The notes under the pieces were generated by a model. It saw only the letters and a list, made by a program, of their open reading frames with translations. It was not told the origin of the DNA and searched no databases. Positions 12,153 through 23,606 of a stretch of 60,000 bases of DNA are shown one piece after another. The stretch lies in assembly GCA_002633005.1 (NCBI GenBank), contig NMRA01000296.1, positions 228,399 through 288,398 of the forward strand, in the 5' to 3' direction. Positions within the stretch are counted from its first letter, which is position 1. Each line of letters begins with the position of its first letter. The DNA is from Phoronis australis. Lineage: Eukaryota > Phoronida > Phoronidae. The position numbers and the translations under genes are program-made.

Positions 12153-12312
12153 GCAGCAGCAGCAGCAGCAGCAGCAGCTATAGAGCAACAACAGCAGCAG
12201 CAGAAGCAGCAGCAGCAGGAGCAGCAGCAGGAGCTATAGCAGCAGCAGCAGCAGCAGCAGGAGCTATAGCAGCAGCAGCAGCAGCAGCAGCAGCAACCGT
12301 GACAGCAGCAGC
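12153..12312. repeat. Interrupted CAG trinucleotide microsatellite
   Basis: About 160 bp built mostly of CAG (CTG on the other strand), interrupted by GAGCTATAG-type units that themselves recur. It keeps long open frames (poly-Ser/poly-Ala forward, poly-Cys reverse) simply because it is a trinucleotide repeat. No flanking exon supports translation. Confidence 0.85.
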
Positions 12313-12733
12313 ACGGGTTAAATGCGCTATTAGAGGTACGTGGCCTTAGTAATGTCAAAATGAAAGAAATAGCATCTTTCACAGTTGCATTCAGTCAAAT
12401 AACGCTTCGTTTGGTAATTCCTAATTCACCAACAGTAAGCAACAGGCAAATGAAGTTGGTTGCAGAATAAAGGCAACGGGAGTAAACAGGCAAGTATTGT
12501 CATCGACTTGAGTGTGCGAATAAAAATGATAACAAGACGAATATAGACGGTAAACGTATAATACAAAACAAAAGTTTCGATATGCGCACGAACTACATGT
12601 TCTCATCACTAGATATCTTTCAAGCTGTCAGCTCCTAAGTACGGTATACAGATCATGTACTGTATAGTCGATAGGTTTATGTTATCTATTGGCATTGGGA
12701 ATCAGTTGAACTGCCTCTAAGGATGTTCACTTG

Positions 12734-12940
12734 TCATGCGCCCACCCAGCCTTTAATATGAGGGCTCGAATTCCTGGCGGACTAAAAAAAAGAGAATAAA
12801 AACGGGAGTACCACTGTAAATTGCGCGTTTGCGCTAATTTAGTGGACTTTTGTCCCATTTTCTTGGACTTTTTGTCTCTCAGGGGAGGACGTTTTTGCCC
12901 ACTTCGCCAAATGGGGGTGCGCGCATGCTTGTGAGACTAA
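12734..12940 (+). repeat. Dispersed repeat family A, copy 2
   Basis: Begins CATGCGCCCACCCAGCCT. About 100 bp on it contains TTTAGTGGACTTTTGTCC, also present in the copy at 14,366. The shared order of two blocks shows this is one element of at least about 200 bp. Confidence 0.6.
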
Positions 12941-13381
12941 GGCACCACCGATCGGCCCTTGTGGAGAATACCAGACAACATAGCTTATTATAAGAACAAC
13001 TGCGCATGTCTTCAGCTTACAACACCAGGAATGGCGAACGATCCCAACGCGGGAAATATAGCATCTCAAGTAGAGGGTTACTACATATATAATCTAGCAA
13101 TTTTGCACCTGTGCTTAAGTTGCTCGCATAAATAAGAGTATTAATTTTACATAAATTAACTTTGCTTTCGCTCAAAAATATTTGCAAAACTCGGGAGATT
13201 ACTCAATTGCATTAACATGAAGCGAAACCAACAACGAGTAATCTATGATTTACAGACACGATAGACAGAAGCTCTCAAAAATAAGCAAAAACTCCTAACT
13301 GTTAAACATAGGTAACCGTATGATAACAATTTCGCAGCTGATCCTCGTGTTAATTTACATTTTGATCAGGAAAGATAGTCA

Positions 13382-16300
13382 TCACGACAGTTTCGTCTTT
13401 GCCCTTAAGATTTGCATTGTTTTGCCGCTAGGATTCGCCGAGATCAGGAACGTTTCTCCGCCATTTTTGAAAACCTCCCAGTCGGCAGATGGCAATGTAT
13501 ATAGACGATGTGCAGGTACGAACCTTTCTGAACCTTGCCATCTGAAAACAAAAGTTGTGAACGTCATATTACGCAATGCGAGAAGTTAAAGTAATGTTTT
13601 AACGTGTGTAACTACTCTGTCGCATGTAAACAATCCCAGAAAACTAGCGAACCTATTTGTTATAACCACACCTCGTTTACTAACGTACAATCAATAATTC
13701 CCGAAATCATCGCTCAACCTGCCGTTTTATTAATGAATGTTTGCTAATTGTATTTATTCTTAGACTCCTTACACTTTTGAAATCGAATGCTTCGTGGCTT
13801 AAAGGGTCATTCATGCGAGCCTTTTTCACGGATTTCTGTCTGGATTTTTCCGCAAAATGTTGCCGGAGTGAGGACAGATAATCATTCTGCAATTGTTGTG
13901 TTCACGTCATAAATTTCAAAGATTCCAGGAAAATCCTAAAAGCAGCAAAAACTTCCAAAATGAAGTCTCGCATGAATGGACCTTCAGTAATATTATAACA
14001 TTTCGTTGTAGCTACTCGATAAATCCGTGGAATTTCCAGCAGTTTAAGAGACACTACGCCCTCTTTACGGTGCCCAAAAATCTGCGACTTTGCGCCTTGA
14101 TAAAACAAATTTGAGGTACTTTAACTACCTGTTTACCTACCCTCTCCTTTATTGTCAGTCTCCTCCATGTTATCCCAATTTCAACCCCTTTCTCCCTCTC
14201 TCCCTTACAGGCACTTACTTGTAAACAATAGACACGCGTTCCTCGTCAACAGTGGCTGCGTATTGAGCATTTGAGAGAATGAGAAAGTGATCAGGTCCCA
14301 CTGTGAAATGTTCCCAGTCCACTGCACTGAAAAGCAAAAGAAACGTTGGGGTTCCATGGTATGTTACATGCGCGCACTCAGCCTAAAAATGGGGGCCTCG
14401 AATTTTTTAGAATGTGGGCCTCTTACTAAGATTCACGGGGTACATTTACAGCTATGAATTGTGCATTCCCCGAATTCTATTAGTTCCTGCCTTTTTAGTG
14501 GACTTTTGTCTTGTTTTCTATTTTTTAGTAGTTTTTTCTCTGACGCTGACCTTTTTTCCACTTCCACCGAGCCCCTCCCTCTCCTGTGTGCGTGCATGTG
14601 TTACTCGAAGTGAACACTGGCATGGGCCTGTGGCAACCCTTTCACATAGGGAAAATTCATTAGGTGAAGAATCAAACAAAACTTACCAAGTGTCAACAAT
14701 TACAGATATTTTATAATTATTTCTCGTTTAGTCTTTAAAGTTGAACATTGACGAATATGTTTTTGCCCCACACATTTGGTATATAATGTCAAAATTGTCC
14801 GAACACTGGTTGAGACGTCTTACCTGTTCGTGGGAACGGACTGGAATTTTTCAAAACGTCTCTTCCCTCTATCTAGCCTGTAAATAGTAGAGTTAGTCGA
14901 ATACGCTTTTTCTTTTGTCGGATTCTGTGGGCCGAAGTTGTAGGAATTGGCCACTGCCAAAAACACATGATCACCAATGGTAAACGACTCCCAGTCTGTG
15001 GCACCGTAAGTCTGCAGAAAAGAAAGCTAACTAGTCCACATGTTAAGCTGCTATGGATCCTTTTTGTCAAAATCTAACTTTGATATAAACCACTTATGAC
15101 TAGACTCAGGCTGAGTTTCGTAGACCCAAGAATCTCGCGATTAAAGCTAACTTGATCGCGTGTTTTGCTTGTAATGCATGGCGCGAACTTGCTTTTTTGT
15201 GAGGAGGGTATTACGTCCACGGAACGAACCCCTCGTCTCAACGTGTTTCTTGCATAAACAACAATAAAACCGATACTGAGACACACACAGCGAGTTTCTC
15301 AGGTTGTTAGATGTCCGGTCTGAAGAATTTTTTGTTACGTTTTTAAAATAATCATCAAGTAACGGTAAGAAAAACATGCCACCGAAATGAGTTCCCTTTT
15401 GGTTAGTGATCACAAAAGGCAGACTGGGCCGGGCTGGGTTCCGTATAGACGCAATACATAAGCTTGCATTTGCGGCAAAAAATCTTTTCTAATGGAACGA
15501 AAACAATGAATTCAATCCCATAATTCAACATTTCAACCTCACCTACTAATCACTGCAATGGCTGTCTTTTTGCTAGGATAGGCCAACTAGCTTCCGATAT
15601 TCGCAAAACGCTCGCCTTTCACTCTCGTGATTTTGCCAAGTCTCGAGAGATCTTTTTTTCCTCGCAAAAAACCTAAGTTGATCCATACAACGTTCTCCAG
15701 ACTCTTCGACCAATTTCTATGTAACACCGTAACATTCGAACCAGCGCCCTCTTAGTCTATACTGTAGCGGAGAAAAAAATATATGTATCGCAGCAGCGTC
15801 TAGACCGGAAACCAGCCAGGGCTTCACTTACCAGCTATAAACAATCCAGAATCGATAACCGTTGCTTCTGCTCACCTCAAATCCTTGGAAAAACACGAAT
15901 TCGTGTTGTTGCCAAATGTAGAGTTTCGAGAACAGTTGCGTCGATTGTCCGTCAAAGGTATTAGCCACAGCAAGGAAGTGGTAACTTGCTACTTGGAAGT
16001 ACGTCCAGTCGTAAGCGCCAGCTGTAGGAATTTTTTGGAATTCCTCGAACTTCCGTTTAGCCTTGTTCCATTTGTAAATGATTGAGTTGATCATGGTGTT
16101 ATCATCTGAAATATGAGTCTACATTGTTTTCGCCTATTCAGAAACAGTGATTTTAAATTTCCAACAAAGTATACACATTTTGGCGGTATGCGACGTTTTC
16201 GGGGCGCTATTTCGAAATCCCACTACATTAGATTGAATGTTGCAGTTTGCTGTGTATATACCGTATTATTCGCGTTTACAATTAATGTTTAACAAAATGC

Positions 16301-19300
16301 TGCTTAGTATCAAAACTTCGTAGCACAATAGGTTTCTAAGACTTTATGACTAAAATGATATTATATTTTTCTTTCAGCGTGTTATACCATGTGATCTTGA
16401 AGGCAGTGGGTCCAAATAAAAAAAAAAATAGAAAACAGTTCTGCAACAGGTCCTTTCAAAACGTTTGAAATGTTCTAGCATTAAATCGTTTAACTCCAAC
16501 GATATTACAGATATTAGACAGGCAACAGTGATGTCTGCAAAAAATATGGGTGTCAAATAGTAAACAAAATGGTTTCACAATATATATTTTCCTGTTTTTA
16601 GATTTTAAGCTTTTTCGAAAGCCTTGACATTTTCAAAAATTAGTGTAAATCATCTAAAAAGAACGCATATCGGGGGAGATCGTCTTTCCGGGGTACTTTT
16701 TTGGAAGTCTTCGATCTTTACAACAGACTTGAAATTGAAATATCACACAACATTATGATTCGCTGTTGCGAAAAAGAAAAGCAGTGCACATACATGTGTG
16801 CGCGCGTGTGTGTGCGTACCTTTTTCGTGATTTGCTACCGCTAAGTAATGATCGCCGTTTATGTGGAAGTACTCCATATCACGTGCCTTAAACGTCACGA
16901 GTTCTTGGTGAATGCGAAACTTCCTTCTTCTTTTGCGCCAGCGATAAATAGTAGAACGAGTATTCTTTTGACCGCTCAGTCCGAAGTTGGCGACTGCAAG
17001 GAAAAACTGAAAATAAATATCCTTCGTCAATGGTGAAATAATAGCTAATGGCTTTTTAGTCAATAAGATATGTGGGATATTTTGATTTAAATCGAAAATG
17101 TACACCCTTTCGGTGGTGGCTAAAAATCTGCAACTTTAACTAATATACAATACGTTTGACACGCCTTAAGCACGATAAAGGATTATAAGCTCTACCCCGA
17201 ATATAACAGGTCTAAATCGGATTCTGTTATTCGCTAAAGGTCATTGCGGTCTGCGGAAGTGACTTGAGTTCCGATCATAGGCTTCACCCTTACGGTGAAG
17301 GTGTCTGATTTCGAATAAAAGTAATAAAAACGGGTGGCATTCGGGGCTCATATTCAACTTCCCACAAAGATTTCATTATTCTTTTTTAAATTTGGCTAGA
17401 ACGTGTTAGCAGTAACCCAATGGCGTAGGTATTCAACGAGGAGTGACCGAGAGAGGGGTAGTGACCACGGGGGTCTGACGCAAATTGGAAGAATGAGTTT
17501 CAACCGGGGTGAGGGATTTTTTTGCACTGAACAAGGATTAGGAGAGCATCGCCACACTGTGACATCCGGGGCTATGCCAGTGCAGTATCTCAATGAAAGA
17601 ACTTCCACTTTGTTTTAAAGCACCAGTACTCAGTAGTATGAGGAGTCAAGATCATGTGCCTAAATGTGACTAATTCAGTGGGTCCTATATAAATTTGACG
17701 CATTCACTTCTTGTAGTTTCTCAGCCGCAGACGTGACTTGGCAGTTTAATACGTGTAATTATACTTCGAGCTTGCCGTTAGACGAGAGTTTAATTATAAA
17801 GTGAAAACGCGAGTTTTGATTCACCTGGTTATCAATTTGGAAAAACTCCCAGGATCCCGCTGCATAGGTGGTTAAATTCTGATACTGCTCAAATGTCCCG
17901 TTAATCCACTGGTATACTGTGCTGGTCTGTTTCTTTCCTGAAGAGATATTGAAGCTCGCCAGCGCCATGAACGTGCCCACGTGTGGAATGTTGAACACTT
18001 CCAAATCGACAGCAGGAGAGGGCGTTGATATTGTAGCGTAGTCTTCAAAATAAGCTAAAGACATCGAAAGTCCTTCTTTCTGAACTGCAAAGAAATTTGA
18101 AAATTTTATCTTAAGGTTATATCATTGCAAAATCTGTTTATTTAACTCTGTGAAAGAATGTGTTTTCTGAAAGTACAAAGTCTGTAAAATCTGATTTCTT
18201 TGGATCAGTTTGTCAGTAATCAGTCACGTGACCATATATTTTTGGACAAATGCCAAAAGGAAAGATACGATCAGAGCAAAGCAAAAGAAGCGAAAATATG
18301 ACAACATTTTGTTTTATATAAATATTTATGATGAATTCTAAAAAATCCTATCATTTTGTTCGCATTTTATGCAAGTTTTGAGTTTTTTCCAAAAAAAATC
18401 ATAAAAGTACAGTTTCATAGCTTCTCAAGTAAAAGTGAAATATTTTCTAAGATATTCAATTTCTGATGGTAGCGTTTTGGAGAACAGTACGAATGAAAAT
18501 TTCAAATGATCCCCATAAGCCAATATTTAATATGATGTCACGAAGTTTGCCAAATTTGGACATTTTTCTGCTGTCCTATGTAACCGACTTAATGTGAGCT
18601 TAGGAACACGAGTTTTCGAAAACGGCTTGATGGATTTTACTGAAACTTTCCAAAACTAAGTATGTAATCATCATTCTCAAAAAAGATTATAGGATTTTTG
18701 ATCTAAAGGCCAAGTTTTTGCGTAATGTAACAATGGCGAATATAACTATTGTTTACAAAAATGCCTTACGTTTTGCGAGTTGATTTGTCATAGAAATCAA
18801 ACTAAAAGGCTAGTCGTAAATTCCTAACAACTTTTTGAGGTAAGTGGTGAAGTTTTCATTTATAAAAGGTTTCATTAAAATCGACCGAGGCTTTATTTTG
18901 CTATAAATACACATTTCTTAAACATGAATTTTAATTTAAATAGCTATTAATGTAATCATAATAACGACACATAAATATAAAACATATATTTTATTCCCTG
19001 ATTGTTTTTCGTTCAGGAAATATACTTTTATTAGTTGACACAGCCTAGTTTTTGACATATCAGTTAGAATGGAGGCCACTAAATAAGGTTTGAGATTAAG
19101 TAATAGAAAGTAATATTAAACAAGTATTTTGACATGGCAAGGTAATGTTTGCGCGCCACCTACTGACGTTAACAAGACGACCAAAATGTAACACAGGTAT
19201 AATCACAAGAATGGAAATAAAAGTCTAGTTCTAACATGATGCACAAAAATTCATTACTGGAGACAACACCTGCTTCTATTTCTTACCGTTAGAAGTGTAC

Positions 19301-22300
19301 TCGCTTACTGTCCGCCAGATGCCACTAAAACACACTTTCAGCAGATTTGTGTAAACATCATACCACAGTTTACCGGTGTCCCTCCAAGAGCAATATCTGT
19401 TGACCGGGCTAAAAGCTGGCTCTAAAGAATAATTAAAATTTACAGAAATTAACGGAGGCAAACGCGTTCTTGTTTCTACTTTCCAAACGTGCCTTGCTTT
19501 CCCATTTTCACGATTTTTATAATGACATCGTACTATGCTGCCGACAGTGCGAAATTGGCGTCCAAATCAAACCCATACATATCAACCAATAGGAACGCCG
19601 ACTGGCGGGGTTGTTTTTTGTGTTGATTTTGGTGTTTTTGATATGAAATTGGTGATTTTAAGCATATTTTGTTTAAGGATACAATAACTTTCTTGAACAT
19701 TCTTTTCGACTTTTACTGGCAAAATTATCTTCACCGTTTGTCACTCACTGGCTCGCGCAGACTAACGAGATTCACAAGTTTATGCTGTAATTATGAAATG
19801 AAGTTTGCTATTTGAGCAATCAGTATTTTGACTCCTCTTCGCTTTTGCTATGCAGCAGTTTGCTGTGTTCTTTACGAACACGGCTACTACTAGAGCAAAA
19901 AATGATTGACATGTATGCTAACTCACCATGGACACTGTTTTATTCATTGATTAATCGTACACACTTAAAAATATATCTACCGATGAATTTAGATCGACTG
20001 GCTTTAACTCACAGCGAGCATTTCATTTCTGCAGGATACACGACGGCGATGTGTTATCATTCATAGGATCTAAGTTATGCATAACATGTTAGCTTGGCGT
20101 CTCAATATAATGCTCTAGGCATGCTGCGTTATTGAGACCATCTTGTATTTTCATTTTGGTGCTGTAGCAATTAGCGTAAGTTGCCCGAGACAGATAAAAT
20201 TCAAAATGAGTGAGTGCAACAGACAAAATGCCATTTTGAAAACGTCATCTTACCTGCAGACGGTTGCAATGAAGTCGGGTTTGGACTCCAGGCGATGTCG
20301 GGTAGATTGAGTTGAGCGGAGGGGCAAGCCTGTCTAGAGGCGTCACCCCCCGGAACAATGAGAAGCTGTTTTAGCAGTCCCTGAAATTACAAAGTGTTGA
20401 TTAATATACACGCGCAAAGTTTGACTGGGTTTCATTCCCTAACACAAGACACTCGCGAGTAATTTAAGCTAGTGAGATCACGTGCTGCGCTTCTAATGCT
20501 TGGTGGTATCTCAAGACTTTCGTGATCTTGCCAAACTTGCTAGAAGCTAGCTTTATAGAACGTGAAAGCTAATGAGGTAATAATAAGCCGCTAAATATGC
20601 CAGTTCATGTCAATTGTTTTTGTCGAATTTTCCCGCATTTGGTTTGCTCAAGGAACACAGAAAATGATCCCGCAAGTTTTGCGTTCGAGCGATAAAGATT
20701 CCGCAAAAAAATCCAGAATTTTTCAGGAAAAACAGACTCGTATGAATGGGCTTCATAAGGCATGGCCAAGACCCGCAAAGACTTGCGTGATCTCACTGAA
20801 CTCGTAAGATACAACCTTTACTGAAACCCCCTTCTTGGTTTTGGGCAAAATATAGGAGGAGCGAAAGTAAGTGAACCGACTCCTCTCTCTAGATGTTATC
20901 ACTCCCACAATTCCAAGCTTGTATTGCCAGTGTTTCCGGTAAAATTCTCAATTTTAACACTCAACACGAGCACGCATGCAGTAAACGGCTACATCACTTG
21001 CAATAGCTGATGAATATGTCATTGGTTTGCCCTGAGGTCTTTCCCGCTCCTACACACAAAAAACCAGATGAAAGAGTCTACCTCGTTTGAGTCTCGGGAG
21101 AAGTTTCGTTTGCTAGATAGTCTCGGTAAATGTTTGATGAATCATGAAAGATGAGAAATAATAAAATAGGAAATCGGAGACACATTAGTGCTGACGTTTT
21201 TTATCTAGTCTCTATGAACAGAATGCATGACCCTGCATTGGAAACACTTTATACTCTACGTCTCTATAGCAGCGGCGCTTACCGACGTAGCATTAGTATT
21301 CATTTCATTCATTTCCGTTCGCTTGACAGCGAGGTGTTAATTCCTGAGACGAAAACGTTGATGTACATGACTGAAAAGTCAAACCGTGCCGTTTTATGTT
21401 GATTAAGGTAATTTCCGTTTTGCGTTAGACAAAATATTTATAAAAACTAATGTTATCGTAAGCCCATTCAATCAAATTTAATTCCCCAAATGATATTAAT
21501 TTTTTCTCGAAACAGACAGAAACGAATAAACGGAAAACTTCAATTTTTTGGATTTCTGGTGGCGTATCAAGAAAATGACAGCTGAAGTGTAGCGAAACAT
21601 TTTGTAATAGATGTTAAGCTGCAATTCATAAAATGTTTGTACCAAGTGATACTTCTAAACTGATGATTTTTTTCTGTGTCTAAATGACAAAATCAAAGGA
21701 AAAATGTAAATTGTTCAGGGGAATGAACGGTTAATATCAAACTTAAGAAATGAATAAATAGACAAATTAAACTTACGGAGAATTGAGATATTCCTATTTT
21801 TCTATTGGCTACGTGAATGTTATCCCCCTTCGTCTTCAAAAACGCTGGAACTACCCGTCGTAGTCTCCTAGTTCTTGCCTTGCCGCAGTCAACCCGTAGC
21901 GACACTGTGTTTCCTCCGACACTTACTATGAATGTATGCCAGCCGCCGTCAGAAATTCGCGCATTTTTGAAAACAGTTTTGCGAGAACTAGGCGAGTTCA
22001 CGTGATCACTGTAGTCCAAAATCACGCGACCGCGTGACAACCGTAATCCCAGTTTAATATTAATACTGTTTTCTGGTATTATTGCAAATATATATTCTTC
22101 TGATGTCTTCGTCTTATCAGAAGCTTTCAGGGTTACCAGCACTGAAAATTCTTCTGGAAAGAAATCACATCTTGGCAAAATATTCTTGGCGGGAAAACGT
22201 AGCGTCCCAGCATGCAAGCTAAACTTGTATGCGTGTAAGTTACTGTCAGTGTCGTACTCAATACCAACACCCCTCGGAAGGTAGTAGCGGTTCGGAATGA

Positions 22301-22330
22301 CTTTTTGCAAGAGGTAGATGGGTCGAACAT
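13382..22330 (-). CDS. TSPEAR-like: TSPEAR-like protein: TSPN/laminin-G domain plus seven EAR repeats
   Basis: Exons, in coding order: 21,777-22,330; 20,254-20,380; 17,825-18,084; 16,820-17,006; 15,876-16,105; 14,824-15,011; 14,219-14,326; 13,382-13,541 (stop TGA). All junctions are GT/AG and in phase, giving about 604 residues. The first two exons form a thrombospondin N-terminal/laminin-G-type domain (KFSLHAGTLRFP, ISDGGWHTFIVSVGG), closing with GLLKQLLIVPGGDASRQACP. Then come EAR repeats, each with a W/hydrophobic-xFxI core, a FLAVAN-type strand and a Y-R/K/Q-W strand: WEFFQIDNQFFLAVANF, MEYFHINGDHYLAVAN, WTYFQVASYHFLAVAN, WESFTIGDHVFLAVAN and WEHFTVGPDHFLILSN. I count six full repeats and a partial seventh, enough for a seven-bladed propeller. 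Human TSPEAR has the same order (669 residues) and is linked to hearing and tooth/hair development. The first coding exon is missing: the 22,330 exon starts in mid-codon and must follow an exon ending in phase 1. Expected to be secreted. Confidence 0.88.
13801..13880 (-). repeat. Dispersed repeat family D, inverted copy
   Basis: On the minus strand it reads GGAAAAATCCAGACAG..., ending GGCTCGCATGAATGACCC. Related blocks occur on the plus strand at 13,915-13,990 and 20,690-20,765. All three contain a purine-rich stretch followed by CTCGYATGAATG. The first two form a loose inverted pair in a TSPEAR-like intron. Confidence 0.4.
13915..13990 (+). repeat. Dispersed repeat family D, second copy
   Basis: Purine-rich block ending GTCTCGCATGAATGGACC; see the inverted neighbour at 13,801-13,880. 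Intronic. Confidence 0.4.
14366..14570 (+). repeat. Dispersed repeat family A, copy 3
   Basis: Begins ACATGCGCGCACTCAGCCTA, with a G-run and TCGAATTTTT after it and TTTAGTGGACTTTTGTCTTG about 130 bp on. Both blocks match the copy at 12,734 in the same order. It lies in a TSPEAR-like intron between the exons at 14,219-14,326 and 14,824-15,011. Confidence 0.6.
15507..15650 (+). repeat. Dispersed repeat family B, copy 2
   Basis: Collinear with 2,316-2,470 (tgaattcaatccc, ataattcaaca, caacctcacc, cgctcgcctttcactc). Located in a TSPEAR-like intron. Confidence 0.6.
18085..20253. other. Long intron of TSPEAR-like gene
   Basis: Very AT-rich, with no exon that fits the frame. The flanking exons join directly (phase 1 to phase 1, giving Val). 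A 61-residue minus-strand frame at 19,276-19,461 shows no family signature. A GTCACGTGAC palindrome sits at 18,223-18,232. Confidence 0.55.
20690..20765 (+). repeat. Dispersed repeat family D, third copy
   Basis: Reads CCGCAAAAAAATCCAG, then after about 20 bp GACTCGTATGAATGGGC; related to 13,801-13,880 and 13,915-13,990. Intronic in the TSPEAR-like gene. Confidence 0.4.
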
Positions 22331-22450
22331 CTGAAAAAATCAGACGAGAAAAGATCACATTGATTCCGGCTAAGTAATTCCTTACTTCTCTTATACGCTG
22401 AAACACAATACAAGTTTTTGCCCCAGGTTAATTCCCTGAATTATATTTTA

Positions 22451-22660
22451 AAAAGTCGCACACCACCATTTAAGTGTGTTGTTTGTCAGTAGACGACAAT
22501 TTTAATGTGTTGACAATGGCCAAAAAGTCGTACACTACAATCAAAGCGTGTTGACAGTGGCTCAAAAGTCATATACGGCAATCTAAATGTGTTGACAGTG
22601 ATTCAAAGAAAAGTCGCACAAGACAATCTGATTGTGTTGATAATGACTCAAAAGTTGTTC
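22451..22660. repeat. Imperfect ~42-bp minisatellite
   Basis: AAAAGT(C/T) units begin at 22,451, 22,523, 22,564, 22,609 and 22,650. Each is followed by a block such as ACAATCTAAATGTGTTGACA. Spacing between the last four is 41-45 bp, and the first interval is longer. It lies just outside the first recognised TSPEAR-like exon, on its 5' side. Confidence 0.75.
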
Positions 22661-23297
22661 ATACGCGGGTATGACACAAACTTGTACAAGAAGCTCGCCA
22701 CGCGTTGGTGGACATGACAGAATAGCGCCAGGTACTTTCATACACGTATGTCGAACGTCCGTGAAGCTAATCAACTTTCAATTAATACAACCTGGAAAAA
22801 AATTATTTACAATGATAAATTGAATCTTGAGAGATTACAGGCAAGGTGGTCTTTTTTGCCTAACTAGCTTTTATAGGGTCCGATAATGTTCGTAATTTGT
22901 TTGATGTACACTAAACTAGATGTCATATTGTCGCACAACTATGAACTGGTTGGTTGAGTTAATAAATATCTATGAAAAAAAAACTTTCAATTAATGCCGC
23001 CTTGATTATGTTTTCTCATTTTTGGGATATTGAATTCACGGTTGTGATAAGCAGTGCTACAAAGGAAGGTTTAATGATCCTGACAATGTAGTCACTTGTC
23101 AAAACAAGGTAAACGGGTGCTTAAGTACTGTAAGTTACGCAGGACCTTGCAAATCCATAGATTTTAACCTCAGTAATAGAATGTATTTTATGAAAAGAGA
23201 CAGCCTGTAGAATTTTGACTTTATACCAATCTGCCACGTGAACATGTCTCGTTAGTAAATTTTAGCAAAAAGACCGGTATATCCATATCAAAACAGC

Positions 23298-23606
23298 GGT
23301 ATCAATAACATGACCAATAATATCAATAACATGACCAATAGTATCAATAACATGACCAATAGTATCAATAACATGACCAACAGTATCAATAACATGACCA
23401 ATAGTATCAACAACATGACCAATAGTATCAATAAAATGACCAATAGTATCAATAACATGACCAGTAGTATCAATAACATGACCAGTAGTATCAATAACAT
23501 GACCAGCAGTATCAATAACATGACCAATAGTATCAATAACATGACCAATAGTATCAATAACATGACCAGTAGTATCAATAACATGACCAATAGTATCAAT
23601 AACATG
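23298..23606. repeat. 21-bp minisatellite, about 15 copies
   Basis: Unit TATCAATAACATGACCAATAG, tandemly repeated with only single-base differences (AAT/AGT/AGC variants). Because 21 is a multiple of three, it is open in several frames on both strands (forward NSINNMT units, reverse Leu/Ile/Met-rich). There is no start context, flanking exon or splice evidence, so I treat it as non-coding. Confidence 0.92.

Larger units (their letters stand above)
10944..13381. other. Convergent intergenic region
   Basis: Lies between the 3' ends of the SPxK-rich gene (+) and the TSPEAR-like gene (-). Apart from the 3' UTRs it holds a long CAG/CTG repeat (12,153-12,312) and a copy of dispersed repeat A (12,734-12,940). 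The Ser/Ala-rich and Cys-rich frames over the CAG tract are products of the repeat, not genes. Confidence 0.55.

Noticed and set aside
12038-12382. Cys-rich minus-strand frame and Ser/Ala-rich plus-strand frame
   Set aside because: Both are translations of the CAG/CTG microsatellite with no splice or homology support.
19276-19461. 61-residue minus-strand frame inside the TSPEAR-like gene
   Set aside because: The flanking exons already join in phase and the frame shows no EAR or TSPN motif.
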